Below are positions 1 through 10,812 of a DNA stretch of 64,000 bases, piece after piece. The notes beneath the pieces were generated by a model. It made no database searches and had not been told where the DNA came from. It saw only the letters and a list, made by a program, of their open reading frames with translations. Position 1 is the stretch's first letter; the number at the start of each line of letters is the position of its first letter. The position numbers and the translations under genes are program-made. The stretch is from Azolla caroliniana (Eukaryota; Polypodiophyta), in assembly GCA_043228905.1 (NCBI GenBank), contig JBHGNT010000011.1, positions 6,634,001 to 6,698,000 of the forward strand, read 5' to 3'.

Positions 1-767
1 CACAGTATGGCCTACTATCGTGCTGCTGGTTAGGCCGAATACGCATTTCGCCGAGTTCAGTCTTAGCCGGAAACCTCTACATTTCTCCAGGCATAACCGG
101 AGATGGTCAAGATGTTCTCCTTTCCTGTTGTACACCGCAAAGTCATCCAAGAACACCTGCATAAAAGTTGGGATAAATTCCCCGAAAATTTCCATGATGA
201 TTCGTTGGAACGTTGCTGGTGCCGTCTTCAGTCCAAACATCATCACGACCACTACAAAGACTCCCCTCCCCATTCGGTGATGAACAATGTTTTCTCTTGA
301 TCGTCCGGGTGCATCCGGATTTGGTTATACCCGCTGAATCCGTCGAGGAGGCTTTACACCTCGTGGCCTGCTATCGCATCCAAGACTCCATTTGTGAAAG
401 GGAGCGGGAATGCATCAGTGATAGTGGCAACATTCAATTTACGGTAATCCACACAAACCCAGATCTTTCCGTTTTTCTTCGGTACCACCACGCTCGGGCT
501 TAGCCAGGTGGCGTCCTTCACCAGCTGGATGAACCCAACCCACAACAACTTGTCGATCTCTTCTTTTACTTTAGCTGCGTAATTCGGATTCATCCGGTAA
601 CGTCTCTGCGCTATCGGTTTCGCATCCTTGCTTAAATGAATCTGGTGCTGATATAATTGTGGGTCCAGCCCCCACATGTCTTCATATGACCACGCAAATA
701 AGTCCTGGAATTCTTTCAATAATGTGATCGTTGCCAATTTCTCCTCCCTTGGCATTTCTTTGGCCAC
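1..767 (-). pseudogene. gypsy-2 reverse transcriptase, N-terminal part, broken
   Basis: This is the 5' part of a Ty3/gypsy reverse transcriptase, read from 767 down to the window edge. The open part at 767-354 contains the run-up to the catalytic domain (AKPIAQRRYRMNPNYAAK), the conserved VVPKKNGK and the VDYRKLN motif. Below 353 the next RT block continues in shifted frames: a copy of FLDGFSGYNQI and then the MEIFGE..MQVFLDDF region can be aligned to gypsy-1 at 33678-36387. At least one frameshift near 353 and another near 270 break it, so no full-length product is possible. The element continues upstream (higher coordinates) into protease and gag. It is the same family as gypsy-1 but more diverged. 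Confidence 0.85.
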
Positions 768-1390
768 CTACACGGGTCTTGCTTCTACGTTGGTTCCCAA
801 ATTCACTTCTTCCAATTGTGATGCTTTCACCCATTGTGATACCGCCATCTCCCACTCTAGGGCCTCTTGTGCTTGTCGCAGTTCCCGGATCGCATCCCTA
901 ATCGGCTCCTCACCGACATCCTCTGGTTGCCCAATATATGGGGACACCACCTCTGCTACGTCTACTTCAAACAGATGCACTATCCTTGGGTTTTCATCAA
1001 GGTAGCAATCTACCTCCTCATCAGCAAGCCCTTCCAGCATATTCACTCTTTCGGCATATAACGGTGTTACTTCCTTGCTTGGGCCTGCTTGAGGATGCGT
1101 GGGTACTCTGACCTTAGTTTTCCCCCTTCAAGCGTAATGTTGTTCTTCTGCCAGTTTTGTTTGATGTGGGTGGTCCATAACCATGGTCGTCCCAACAACG
1201 GTGGGTATGCTCCATGCACATTCAACTGGAAGACGATGGTAGAAATCCAGAAGGCATGGCTACCGATTGTTACCTCCAAATCCCGGATCAATCTAGTTGG
1301 TCATACTGAGCTGGTGTCTGCCATCTGGAGCCAGAACGGGCATGGTTCCCATTCTTGGATTCCAGGAGTGTTGCATCTTCAGAGGCTAAT
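768..1390 (-). pseudogene. gypsy-2 protease C-terminal part and protease-RT linker
   Basis: Minus-strand coding remnants join the retropepsin to the reverse transcriptase. The segment 1291-1067 has the protease flap and C-terminal region (LEVTIGSHAFWISTIVFQLN, then LLGRPWL), and 1046-768 holds the acidic linker (NMLEGLADEEVDCYLDENP) found in the same order in gypsy-1 (42310-41715). Stops at 1066 and 768 interrupt it. The upstream half of the protease lies at 6942-7160, because copia G is inserted at 1391-6936. Removing copia G and one CTAAT copy joins the two halves at about the same point of the fold. Confidence 0.8.
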
Positions 1391-1575
1391 TGTCGAATAC
1401 AAGTGTATAATGGACGTATTCACACTATCCCTTTGTATAGCTCAAGTTTGGGCCATTTGTGTAATTAGCATAAATGGTAGTTGCCCTAAGCCGGTCACTA
1501 TATATAGTGACCTTGTAACCTTTTTGTAAGGTTGGGGGTTGTATTATTGTTTCTATTGAATAGAAAGTCTTTTGT

Positions 1576-1620
<45 letters not shown>

Positions 1621-1704
1621 AACGACCTAGAAACTGTCATATGCAGGTACAGAACAGAATTGAATGCTTCTTGATCTTCCGCATAGACGACCTTGTTTCC
1701 AACA
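1391..1704 (+). repeat. 5' LTR of copia G
   Basis: Begins TGTCGAATAC and ends TTTCCAACA (TG...CA). It carries a TATA box inside a 20-bp palindrome at 1493-1512 and a long CT tract at about 1579-1616. It is almost identical to 6630-6936. Confidence 0.95.
1493..1512 (+). promoter_or_regulatory. LTR TATA box within a perfect palindrome
   Basis: The half-site GGTCACTATA is followed directly by its exact reverse complement, so the TATATATA core is the same on both strands. The same palindrome is in the 3' LTR at 6732-6751. The position, about 120 bp before the microsatellite leader, fits the Pol II promoter of the LTR. Symmetry could allow bidirectional initiation, which is inference. Confidence 0.6.
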
Positions 1705-1706
1705 TC

Positions 1707-1718
1707 TGGTATCAGAGC
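1707..1718 (+). other. Primer-binding site of copia G
   Basis: TGGTATCAGAGC lies two bases after the 5' LTR. This is the standard plant copia primer site, complementary to the 3' end of initiator tRNA-Met. Confidence 0.93.
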
Positions 1719-2400
1719 CTGCACAGTATTCGGTCCTCCAACATCTGCTGTCGGCCATCGTCTCAGCCTGCACAGCATTCGGTTTCTTGCACCATTCGAA
1801 GAAGAGAGAAGAAGAAGAAAAACGAGGCTTGCATCTCATCGCGTTAGATCATCTTCGCTTGGAGTAAGCCAGCCGGTTGTACTCTGTTCCTTGTGATCGT
1901 AACCGCTCGAGGTGAAATCCCCTTGTGCAACATTGACACGATCGTGCTCCACTCGGTTAAACGGCATCCGAAGAGGTCATCAAACGCTGCTCGCCGCTCA
2001 TTGTAACCACTCGGTGCAGATCGGTCTCAAGACAACAACCCCAATTCGTGCTTCATCTGGCTGATCGACATTCGGGAGGATCAGTTGGATCCGTCTCTCT
2101 CGTCACTGCAGTCACCCGAAGCAGAATCGGTCCAGACAATCGGTTTCAATAATCGGCATTTGGCATATATATTCGGAAGCGAACCGGGCTCACTCCGACT
2201 CGGCAACATTCGGGAAGACCAGTCGGTTCTGTCCCTCAAGTTACCGGAGTCAATTCGAGCAAGTTCAACAATACATATATCCGAAGCCGAACCGACTCGG
2301 GTTCAAATCCGACTAGAACGATATCGGGTGAGCCAACCGGCTGCACTCCAACAAGGTTCGTAGTCAACTCCGAACCGAGCTTCGTCAACCGAAACCGAAT
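1719..2400 (+). other. Untranslated leader of copia G
   Basis: About 680 bp between the primer site and the gag ATG. It is rich in the short motifs TCGG and CCGA and has only short ORFs (the longest at 2085-2363), which show no family resemblance. It probably contains the packaging and dimerisation signals, which cannot be located by eye. Confidence 0.6.
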
Positions 2401-5400
2401 TTGATGGCATCAACATCCGGCTCGTCAGAAATGAGTCTACGAAAGTTCGATGGATCGAACTTTAACTTCTGGAAGGAGCAAATGCAGGACTATCTCATAG
2501 TCAAGGGGCAAATCAATCCCATCGAAAATGAAGAACCTCTAGAAGGATACAAACCAATTGAGTGGCAGAAGCTGGACAGAATCGTCCGCGCCACGATTCG
2601 GATGCACCTATCGGAATCGGTATATTTTACGGTGCAATCGTGTACGACAGCATTCGAACTGTGGAAAACACTGTCGGACACTTACGAAAAGAAGGTCGCC
2701 GCAACGAAGATGTTTCTGATCCGGCGCCTCTACAACTTGCGGATGAAAGAATCCGATTCGGTTCAAGCACACCTTAATGAGTACGAAAGCATAAGCTCCC
2801 AAATCTCATCTCAGGGGACGGCAATCGAGGATGAACTCAGAGCAATGATACTCATGAGCAGCCTTCCCTCATCATGGGAAACTTTCGTCACAACCGTGTG
2901 CAACGCGTCAACCACAGCTGTTAAATACTCCGAAGTCACGAGCGCAATCCTGACCGAAGCAGCTCAGAGAAAGTCTTTCGCCAAAGACTCAACAGACGAC
3001 GCTTATGTAGTACAAGGTTCGACAGACCGATCGAACATACGAGGAAGAGATTCCTCACGACCGCCGAACAATCAGCGAAGACGGAGCCAGTCACGGGATA
3101 ACCGAATCTGCAACTACTGCAAGAAACCCGGACACATCAAAGCCGACTGCCGCGCACTCAAGAACAAGAACGACAAGTCTCAGAAATCAGACAAGAAGAG
3201 TGGCCGGCATGAGGAGATCAATTACGTCAGCTTCTCAGCTGATGTGCTACCAAACGACCCGAATATACTATCAATCGAAAATCCAGTCGGATCAGAAGTT
3301 CTGCTCACGACTGAAGAATCGAGCACATGGCTCTTAGATTCGGGCGCGTCATTTCACGTGACTCCTCATCGATCCCAATTTCGGCAATATACGATCCGTC
3401 ACTCCGACTCAGTTCGAGTCGGCAACTCGCAACACTGTGACATCATTGGAATCGGCACAGTAGAGCTCAACCTTACAGGTGGCTCTACACTTGTACTTCA
3501 CAATGTCCGACATGTACCCGAGCTCTCAAGGCCATTGATCTCAGTCGGACAACTAGATGAAGACGGCATTCGTGCCGGTTTCTCTTCGGGAGGGTGGACA
3601 CTCCACAGGGGGAACCTCCTGCTTGCTAGAGGACCCAAGATAGACTCACTGTATCCGTTACATGTTACGCTCAGAGAGGGTAACCTGTTTTTGGTGGATA
3701 TTCCTGTGTCATCACTATGGCACAGAAGATTAGGACACCTCAGCAAGGCCGGCATTACGCACCTATCTAGAGCCGGATACATCCCTAAACTCTCCTTCTC
3801 GGACCATCAATTCTGCGAGCATTGCCAGTATGGCAAACAAGCAGCCGCATCACACCCGACATCAGCACCAAGAGACACGAGACCTCTCGATTTAGTCCAC
3901 TCGGACGTCTGTGGCCCAATGCCGCATCAGTCTCTCGGCGGTGCCTCTTACTTCGTCAGTTTTATTGACGATTCGACTCGAAAGGTGTGGGCTTATCCGA
4001 TTCGCACCAAAGATCGGGTCTTCTCGATCTTCTCAGATTGGCTCGCTATGGTAGAAAATCAAACCGACCGAAAACTGAAATGCTTTCGGACCGACAACGG
4101 GGGAGAGTTCAAATCCGAAGAATTCGTCAAATTCTGCCGACAACGCGGCATCCGACGTGAATTTACGGCACCACACAGTCCGGAGCAAAACGGGATTGCA
4201 GAACGAATGAATCGGACAATCCAAGAAAGGATAGTTTCCATGCTCCAACACTCCGGACTGTCGGATGGCTTCTGGGCAGAGGCTCTACTCACGGCAGTAC
4301 ACATAATCAATATGTCGCCAAGTAGACCTCTAGGACTTCAAATTCCTCAGGAACTATGGATCGGCAGTAAGCCGAATTACGACAAGCTGAGGATCTTCGG
4401 ATGCGAGGCGTACGCCCTCATTCCGAAAGATGATCGCCGAAAACTTGCACCTCGGTCCAGGAAATGCATTTTCCTTGGATATGGATCAGACGGCGAAATG
4501 GGATACCGACTCTGGGACCCCGAACGCAGACAAATCGTTCGAAGTTCGGACGTTGTGTTCAACGAGTCGGCTATGAATCCATCAGTCGAAAAACCGATCG
4601 AAGTCCGAAGGGTAACATTTTCCGATGTGCCGACCCTTCAAGAAGGCCCCGCTCTTAACACACGGTCAGCTTCACGGGTAGCTGAACCTTACACTACCGA
4701 CTCGGACAACTCCGACTCGGCACAGCCGAATGACTCGCTTTCGGACCATCCGACCTCGATACCCGATGCGACCAGTCCAATCATACCTCGACGATCCGAG
4801 AGACTGTCGCAACCTCCGGAGAGGTATTCTCCTGGAATTTTCTTCACCGACGCCGGCGAACCGACGTCTTACGAAGAAGCATCGACATCTGTCGATTCAG
4901 CCACCTGGCATCTGGCGATGAAGTCGGAAATGCACTCCATTCGGGCAAACAAGACTTGGGATCTGGTCGAATTACCTAAGAATCGACGTGCTCTCCCTTG
5001 CAAGTGGGTTTATCGACTTAAAGAGACGTCTGATTCAACCACCCCAAAGTACAAGGCCAGATTAGTTGCGAAGGGCTTCCGACAAGAATATGGCGTCGAC
5101 TTCGACGAGATTTTCTCACCAGTGGTGAAAATGACAACCCTTCGTTTTCTACTCGGCGTAGTGGCAGCCGACAACTTGGAGCTGATTCAGCTAGATGTCA
5201 AAACAGCCTTCCTCCATGGTGATCTCGAGGAGGAAATTTATATGGAGCAGCCAAAAGGCTTCGTGGCAACTGGCCAAGAACATCTAGTCTGCCGACTCAG
5301 GAAGAGTCTATACGGCCTCAAACAGGCACCGCGACAATGGTACAAGAAGTTCGACGACTTCATCCAATCGATCGGCTTCTCAAAAAGCGATGAGGACCAT

Positions 5401-6435
5401 TGTCTCTTTACCAACACAGCTCAAGATGGATCACCCATCTTCCTCATCATTTACGTGGACGACATGCTAATTTCTGGACGCCACGCGGGCGAACTTGCCG
5501 ATCTCATTCGGCAACTGCGGTTGAAGTTTGCCATGAAGGACCTCGGTCCGGCACGACACATACTTGGCATGAAGATTAGTCGGCACCGCGATAAAAGACA
5601 TCTTTTTTTGTCTCAAACCGACTATATCGGACGTGTCTTGGAACGCTTCAACATGCAATCAGCCAAATCTGCTTCAACCCCGCTCCCCATGAATCTTCGG
5701 CTCTCTCAGCGAGACTGCCCGACATCCGGCCCGGAGGGGGAAGATATGAAGTCGGTACCGTATGCACCGACAGTCGGCTCCCTTATGTACCTGATGGTCG
5801 CGACACGGCCTGATATTTCTCACGCCGTAGGAGTCGTTAGCAGATTTATGCACAATCCTGGCCGATCGCATTGGAACGCAGTCAAGCATGTGTTCAGATA
5901 TCTGGCTGGCACAAAAGACCACGGCATTCTTTTCGGTCCGAACCGAACCTCAGGCGTAGTCGGTTACACCGACTCGGACTTCGCCGGCTGTATAGACAGT
6001 CGGAAATCAACAACCGGATACTGCTTCAAATTCGGCAATGGAGCAATCTCGTGGAAGTCGAAACTTCAGGAGTGCACAACGACCTCAACGACCGAAGCAG
6101 AATATGTAGCTGCTTCTGACGCTGCAAAAGAAGCTTTGTGGCTCGGCCGGCTGGCGCACACGTTTCGGCAAGTCGACCATGACTCGGCTCCAGTTGTCTA
6201 CAGCGACAGTCAAGGTGCTGTTGCCTTGTCGAAAAATCCGGTTCACCACAACGCCTCCAAACATATCGACGTTCGATATCACTTCATTCGGGACTGCGTC
6301 ATTTCAGGGAAAATCGGTCTAGAGAAAATATCCACAACCGACAATGTCGCAGATGGAATGACCAAGTGTCTTTCGGCAGACCGCTTTCGGTCCCTTCGGC
6401 ATCAGATGGGCGTAACGACAAACCAGTCCAGTTAG
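2401..6435 (+). CDS. copia gag-pol polyprotein, intact (1344 aa)
   Basis: A single uninterrupted ORF encodes the whole copia polyprotein. In order it has: gag (UBN2-like, residues about 1-230), a CCHC zinc knuckle CNYCKKPGHIKADC near residue 236, an aspartic protease with DSGAS near 312, the integrase zinc region beginning HRRLGH near 440 with CEHCQYGKQ, an integrase core with D near 500, TDNGGEF near 563 and the glutamate in NGIAERMNRT near 600, a reverse transcriptase with YVDDM near 1018, and RNase H with DSDFAG near 1190 and TEAEY. All catalytic residues I can identify are present. The product makes cytoplasmic virus-like particles and a cDNA integrated into the nucleus. The start is the first ATG after the leader, in copia-like context (MASTSGSSEM). 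Length and order are normal for a plant copia element. Confidence 0.96.
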   Translation: MMASTSGSSEMSLRKFDGSNFNFWKEQMQDYLIVKGQINPIENEEPLEGYKPIEWQKLDRIVRATIRMHLSESVYFTVQSCTTAFELWKTLSDTYEKKVAATKMFLIRRLYNLRMKESDSVQAHLNEYESISSQISSQGTAIEDELRAMILMSSLPSSWETFVTTVCNASTTAVKYSEVTSAILTEAAQRKSFAKDSTDDAYVVQGSTDRSNIRGRDSSRPPNNQRRRSQSRDNRICNYCKKPGHIKADCRALKNKNDKSQKSDKKSGRHEEINYVSFSADVLPNDPNILSIENPVGSEVLLTTEESSTWLLDSGASFHVTPHRSQFRQYTIRHSDSVRVGNSQHCDIIGIGTVELNLTGGSTLVLHNVRHVPELSRPLISVGQLDEDGIRAGFSSGGWTLHRGNLLLARGPKIDSLYPLHVTLREGNLFLVDIPVSSLWHRRLGHLSKAGITHLSRAGYIPKLSFSDHQFCEHCQYGKQAAASHPTSAPRDTRPLDLVHSDVCGPMPHQSLGGASYFVSFIDDSTRKVWAYPIRTKDRVFSIFSDWLAMVENQTDRKLKCFRTDNGGEFKSEEFVKFCRQRGIRREFTAPHSPEQNGIAERMNRTIQERIVSMLQHSGLSDGFWAEALLTAVHIINMSPSRPLGLQIPQELWIGSKPNYDKLRIFGCEAYALIPKDDRRKLAPRSRKCIFLGYGSDGEMGYRLWDPERRQIVRSSDVVFNESAMNPSVEKPIEVRRVTFSDVPTLQEGPALNTRSASRVAEPYTTDSDNSDSAQPNDSLSDHPTSIPDATSPIIPRRSERLSQPPERYSPGIFFTDAGEPTSYEEASTSVDSATWHLAMKSEMHSIRANKTWDLVELPKNRRALPCKWVYRLKETSDSTTPKYKARLVAKGFRQEYGVDFDEIFSPVVKMTTLRFLLGVVAADNLELIQLDVKTAFLHGDLEEEIYMEQPKGFVATGQEHLVCRLRKSLYGLKQAPRQWYKKFDDFIQSIGFSKSDEDHCLFTNTAQDGSPIFLIIYVDDMLISGRHAGELADLIRQLRLKFAMKDLGPARHILGMKISRHRDKRHLFLSQTDYIGRVLERFNMQSAKSASTPLPMNLRLSQRDCPTSGPEGEDMKSVPYAPTVGSLMYLMVATRPDISHAVGVVSRFMHNPGRSHWNAVKHVFRYLAGTKDHGILFGPNRTSGVVGYTDSDFAGCIDSRKSTTGYCFKFGNGAISWKSKLQECTTTSTTEAEYVAASDAAKEALWLGRLAHTFRQVDHDSAPVVYSDSQGAVALSKNPVHHNASKHIDVRYHFIRDCVISGKIGLEKISTTDNVADGMTKCLSADRFRSLRHQMGVTTNQSS

Positions 6436-6620
6436 AGCCGGACACAGCGCAGGATGGTTTCGGACAACCGACATCAGTTCCTTAATGATCGGCTTCAACT
6501 CTTCCGACCCGACCAGTTCGGTCTTCTGCCTTCGGACCCTGCCGACTCGAACAAAAACTGATATGTCCGAGAACCTAGGTTTATACCTGTAATCTTAGAT
6601 AACCCATGTATACGCCCATT

Positions 6621-6629
6621 ACGGGGGAG
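6621..6629 (+). other. Polypurine tract of copia G
   Basis: ACGGGGGAG directly precedes the TG of the 3' LTR, where plus-strand cDNA priming occurs. Confidence 0.85.
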
Positions 6630-6815
6630 TGTCGAATACAAGTGTATAATGGACGTATTCACACTATCCCTTTGTATAGCTCAAGTTTGGGCCATTTGTG
6701 TAATTAGCATAAATGGTAGTTGCCCTAAGTCGGTCACTATATATAGTGACCTTGTAACCTTTTTGTAAGGTTGGGGGTTGTATTATTGTTTCTATTGAAT
6801 AGAAAGTCTTTTGTG

Positions 6816-6852
<37 letters not shown>

Positions 6853-6936
6853 AACGACCTAGAAACTGTCATATGCAGGTACAGAACAGAATTGAATGCT
6901 TCTTGATCTTCCGCATAGACGACCTTGTTTCCAACA
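6630..6936 (+). repeat. 3' LTR of copia G
   Basis: Nearly identical to 1391-1704, with a shorter CT tract and one visible C/T difference next to the TATA palindrome. It is followed by the second CTAAT target duplication at 6937-6941. Confidence 0.95.
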
Positions 6937-6941
6937 CTAAT

Positions 6942-8345
6942 GACGTTTACTCCCGATCCTCCATCGACGATTGTCCCTGGTACTTCCCGTCCTTTGATAA
7001 TGGTGGTGATTATGGGATTGCTGGTATAGAACACTACCAACCCTTCCTCCAGATTTGAAAAGAATGTCGGAGTCGGTGTGGGGTTTGGTGGGGCCCATGC
7101 TGATTTTAACCCATCGGTGAATCGGGGCACCAATTGCAGTAACCGACCCAGTGGTAGCATGATCTGGCATTCCTGTAATGCCCGCTAGGTGGGGTTATCC
7201 TGTTGCGTCATGTCTGTAGGTTCCTCCAATCCGTTCCTTTGCTCCTTCAGTTCGGTGACATTCTGTTCATTTTCCTTCCTGATCCACTCCGTAGTTTGTT
7301 TGCGGATAGCTTCCTGAGCCTCCCATTCAACTATCTTTCCCTTCGATCTAGTGGTGACTTGCTGGATGTCCGCCACTTCCGCGACCACCATGTTGACTGC
7401 CAGTCGTTTGTCGTGACTCTTTACCGGACATTGGTTGTTGTGGCGTCCCTCTTCGTGGAAATAGTAGCAATATGCCTTTCGTGTATTGCTAGACTTTGCT
7501 TTTTGCATGTTACCCAGTTGAAATCCGGATACTACCCGGTTAGGCTCCTCTACTCTTCTTTGTTCCATTTGAGCACTAGTTATGCTTCTATCCAGCTCTC
7601 GTTGGTAATCCTTTGCCGGTTCCTGACTATCCTCTTTTCGAGCGTTCCATTTTTTATTATAGTGTCGGTTGTTTCGGTATCCTTGCCGGTGCCGGTTCTC
7701 GTAGTCTTCCCATTGATCCTATCTTCTCTGATCATAGCCGAGGGAGTAATCTCAATTATAATGATCACCATTATAGTTACGGCTTCTCTCGCTCCGGTCC
7801 TGGTCATAATTGTCCCGTTGGTCACTGTATCAGATGTCTTGTACCGGTTGGTAGAGATTGTCTCGTTGAAATCGTTCTTCTTTGTCCTCCCGGTCATTCC
7901 GGGTCTCGATGTGCTGGATTGGTGCAGCTTGCCGATTCAGTAGATTGTACTTGTAGCGGTCCATTGTATGTGACCAGGAATGGCATAGCATGCACGGCAA
8001 TCTCATCTTGCACTCTATTGTTGAGTGCCCGGGGTTAAGGCACGTCGTGCATTGGACCGCTTGGCGAAAGCGTAGGTCCGCTTCGGTGGGGAGTGTTCTT
8101 TGGAGTGCTCCCATCGTCAACCACGAACTCGTTTTGTCCATTTCCATGACCCGATCAATTACTTGGTCTATCGTGTTGGTCCGAAAATCCATGACCGCGT
8201 ACACGGTTCGGAGAGGTTCCTAGAGAGTTGCCAAAAATACTGCTTTCGCTTCAGCCTCTAGCGGTGCTCTAGTGAGTTGACTATGCATCGTCTGGAATCG
8301 GATAACGAACAACTGAATGGTTTTAGATGGGTCCTATCGTGTCAT
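6942..8345 (-). pseudogene. gypsy-2 gag and protease N-terminal part
   Basis: Minus-strand remains of gag and the start of the protease. From 8345 downward: a gag fragment (8335-8205, frames broken), then 8204-7830 with TNTIDQVIDRVMEMDKTSSW and two Cys-His clusters (CTTCLNPGHSTIEC, CMLCHSWSH). Next comes an Arg/Asp-rich stretch broken into several frames (7897-7580), a further CCHC-like knuckle ending in QCPVKSHDKRLAVNMV (7568-7185), and the protease active-site segment TIVDGGSGVNVIS at 7160-6942. The order matches gypsy-1 at 44220-41712. Several frameshifts and stops break it, and the N-terminal part of gag is missing. Confidence 0.82.
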
Positions 8346-8379
8346 ATAAAATTGGCCGACAATCTCTCTTTGATCCACC

Positions 8380-8664
8380 TGTCCTATCTTTGATCCAACG
8401 GTATTAACAAGATACACAATATGTAAAGACACAACACTTCTCTATTAATTATCCGTCATCAATTACATCATCTCCGGATCCTTTTATAGGTATCCGGTTG
8501 TGCTACAAACCGGTGCCAACTGGCAAGCCGCTACGGACCGGTCCACATCCGGATCGACATACCGATTCCGTGTCCGTCCATCCGATCTTATAATTTTCAT
8601 AATTTATCTAATTACAACTCCCAAAACCAACTCCCCTTTCATACTCTGGCCTAAGCGGCCAACA
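8380..8664 (-). repeat. LTR remnant of gypsy-2 (5' LTR side)
   Basis: This stretch resembles the gypsy-1 LTRs (29733-30121): it shares the segment around GGATCCTTTTATAGG, which in minus orientation gives a TATAAAAGG promoter, and the end GCGGCCAACA. About 1 kb of gag and leader expected between this LTR and 8345 is deleted. The inner border at 8380 is approximate. Confidence 0.65.
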
Positions 8665-9062
8665 ACCAAAGAGCTGTTCAGCCAGTTAGGGGTAAAACTC
8701 TCTCTCACGAGGGCGTACAATTAGGAGGCAAATGGGAAGGTGGAGCATGGACACGGGCCAATCGTGTAGGTGTTAGTACGGGCGTGCGAGGGACAAGTCG
8801 GGAACTGGCCAAGGCTCTTACCTTAAGCATTGTGGTCGGACCGAACTACGCATAGTTCGGTGTTCGGTGACTGGGTTTATGCCTGCAGAGCTTATGTACG
8901 GGTAGAAGCCGATCATGCCAATGGAGTGTACGATCTCTTCATGGGTGGCTATTGGTTGTGTTACGAAGACACTATGGCTCTTTTGTGTGCACAACGGATC
9001 GTGATGTGTTGGATCGTTTAGTGCTCAAGATAGAAAAGGAAGGGGGGGAGGAGACTTACCTC
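8665..9062. other. Unassigned spacer between element remnants
   Basis: About 400 bp with no persuasive ORF, tRNA or repeat similarity inside this window. It lies between the gypsy-2 LTR end and the copia D LTR. It may be a remnant of host sequence or of an element not otherwise present here. Confidence 0.5.
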
Positions 9063-9301
9063 TGTGTAAACCAAACGCTTCTATTCCATTACACGCAGAG
9101 CTCAACTTGCTCTCGTCAGTTTTCAATTTTCCGTTCTTCTTCTTTTCTCTACTTTCTACTTACTACACTTACTTTTTACCTAAGTTATCAGTGACTTATA
9201 TATGGAGCTAATTAGCTGTCAGTAGCTAAATAGTAGCTAATAGCTACTATAGCTTATTTCTCAATAAGCATTACATACCTTTGTTGAGCTTGCTTCTCAA
9301 C
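9063..9301 (-). repeat. 3' LTR of copia D (minus orientation)
   Basis: Read on the minus strand it starts TGTTGAGAAG directly after a G-rich purine tract (9302-9311 region) and ends ...TTTACACA, a TG...CA structure. A TATATAAG box is visible on the minus strand near 9196-9203. The far end (9063) is inferred from the terminal dinucleotide; no target duplication could be checked. Confidence 0.65.
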
Positions 9302-9320
9302 ACCCCCCCTCAAGCTCAAC

Positions 9321-10812
9321 TTATCCTTTCTTGAGGTCATCTTCAATCTTCTTTTCTTCATGCTTTTCCGCTATCATATCAATGCTCACAACTCCCATCA
9401 TGTCTCTAAACTGTGTATGTTTTTCCATGCTTAATCCCTTCGTAAGAATATCAACCACTTGCTGATTTTTACTTACATACAACAGATCCACTTCTCCATC
9501 AATCACTTTTTCTCTAACAAAGTGATAATGCACTTCAATGCGCTTAGTTCTTGCATGGAACACTTGGTTTTTTGCTAGTTGAATGCTGCTCATATTGTCA
9601 CACCAAATTGTGACTACACCATCTATATACCCTCCCAAATCAGAAAGCAATCTTCTGATCCATACCTCTTCATAGGTGGCTATTGTAGCTCCTCTATATT
9701 CAGCTTTAGTACTTGATAGTGCAACAATAGCTTGTTTCTTGCTACTCCATGAAATAGCTGCACTTCCCAATGTAAACATATATCCACTTGTGGATCTTTT
9801 GTCAGTTTGGCTTCAAGCCCAATCAACATCTTTATATCCTTCCAGCTTTATGTCCAAATCAGCCATGTAAAACAGTCCATAATTTTGAGCAGCTTTTACA
9901 TACCTTAGAATTCTTCTAATGCAATCCAAATGTGGCTTTGTTGGCTGTTGCATAAACTGGTTAACTAATCCAAAAGCATAACTATATCAAGATCACAACA
10001 ATGCACTCATTCATCCTTTTTACATACAATGAGTGCATTTTGAAAGCCAATTTTTTCGGAGATTCTGAAAGTTCTTTCTGCCATGCTCTTGGTGCTTGTT
10101 TCAATCCATAGAGAGCCTTTTTCAGCCTACGTACATATTCTAGATGCTTCTTATCTTCAAAACCTGGTGGTTGACACATATACACTTCTTCTTCTACGTT
10201 ACCATGTAAAAAAGCATTTTTTACATCCATATGGTGCAGAGCCCATCTTTTGGCTACACTCACAGCAAGTAATATTCTCAAGGTTGCCATTTTTGCAACT
10301 GGTGCAAATGTTTCATCATAATCAATTCCATGTATCTAGGCATATCCCTTTGCCACAAGTCTTTCTTTATGTCTACTAACATTTCCATTGGAATCATGCT
10401 TTGTCTTGTAGACCAATTTGCAACCTACAACATCTTTTCCTTTCGGTAACTTTACCAAATCCCATGTTCTGTTTTCAGCCAATGCATCTATTTCTTCTTG
10501 CATTGCATTCACCCATTTCTTATCAGATTTTGCTTCATCAAAATTATTTGGATCAAGGATTTGTACCACTTTAGACATGTATGCATAATGCATAGCCATG
10601 TATGTATCATAACCAAATCTTTCAACAATCTTTTTCTCTTTGCCTGATCTTCTCAGTTTTTGATTTGCATCCTTCATTGTTTTTTCCATACTAGGGATTT
10701 CCAAGGCTCTTATACCAAGCTCATCATCCAATGATTTATCTGAATCTACGTCTTCCATGTTTCTAGACCCATCATCAAGCATTTCATATCCTGGCATCTT
10801 TTGTGGGCTCAC
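9321..10812 (-). pseudogene. copia D pol remnant: RT and RNase H
   Basis: C-terminal part of a copia polyprotein. 10812-10336 holds the region before RT and its start (WVNAMQEEIDALAENRTWDL, then CKLVYKTKHDSNG), ending at a TAG near 10336. 10290-9982 holds the RT core (VKNAFLHGNVEEEVYM, YGLKQAPRAW). The YVDD region is deleted between about 10040 and 9790. 9779-9321 holds RNase H (SSTKAEYRGA and the IEVHYHFVREK tail). Gag, protease and integrase are absent. Divergent from the other copia elements in the window, and clearly dead. Confidence 0.85.

Larger units (their letters stand above)
1391..6936 (+). mobile_element. Complete Ty1/copia LTR retrotransposon (copia G)
   Basis: A full-length copia element with all expected parts: a 314-bp 5' LTR, a TGGTATCAGAGC primer-binding site, a leader, one uninterrupted gag-pol ORF, a purine tract and a 307-bp 3' LTR. 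A 5-bp target duplication CTAAT flanks it (1386-1390 and 6937-6941). The LTRs differ mainly in the length of a CT microsatellite and a few bases, which points to a recent insertion. It lies inside the protease region of gypsy-2, in the opposite orientation. Nothing in the sequence rules out that it is still active. Confidence 0.96.

Noticed and set aside
1572-1620. Arg/Glu or Leu/Ser repeat proteins over CT/GA tracts (also near 6820, 15352, 47341, 54030 and 58512)
   Set aside because: Simple-sequence microsatellites in LTR leaders, not coding.
8830-9194. ORFs of 63-80 codons between gypsy-2 and copia D
   Set aside because: No family resemblance; the right part overlaps the copia D LTR.
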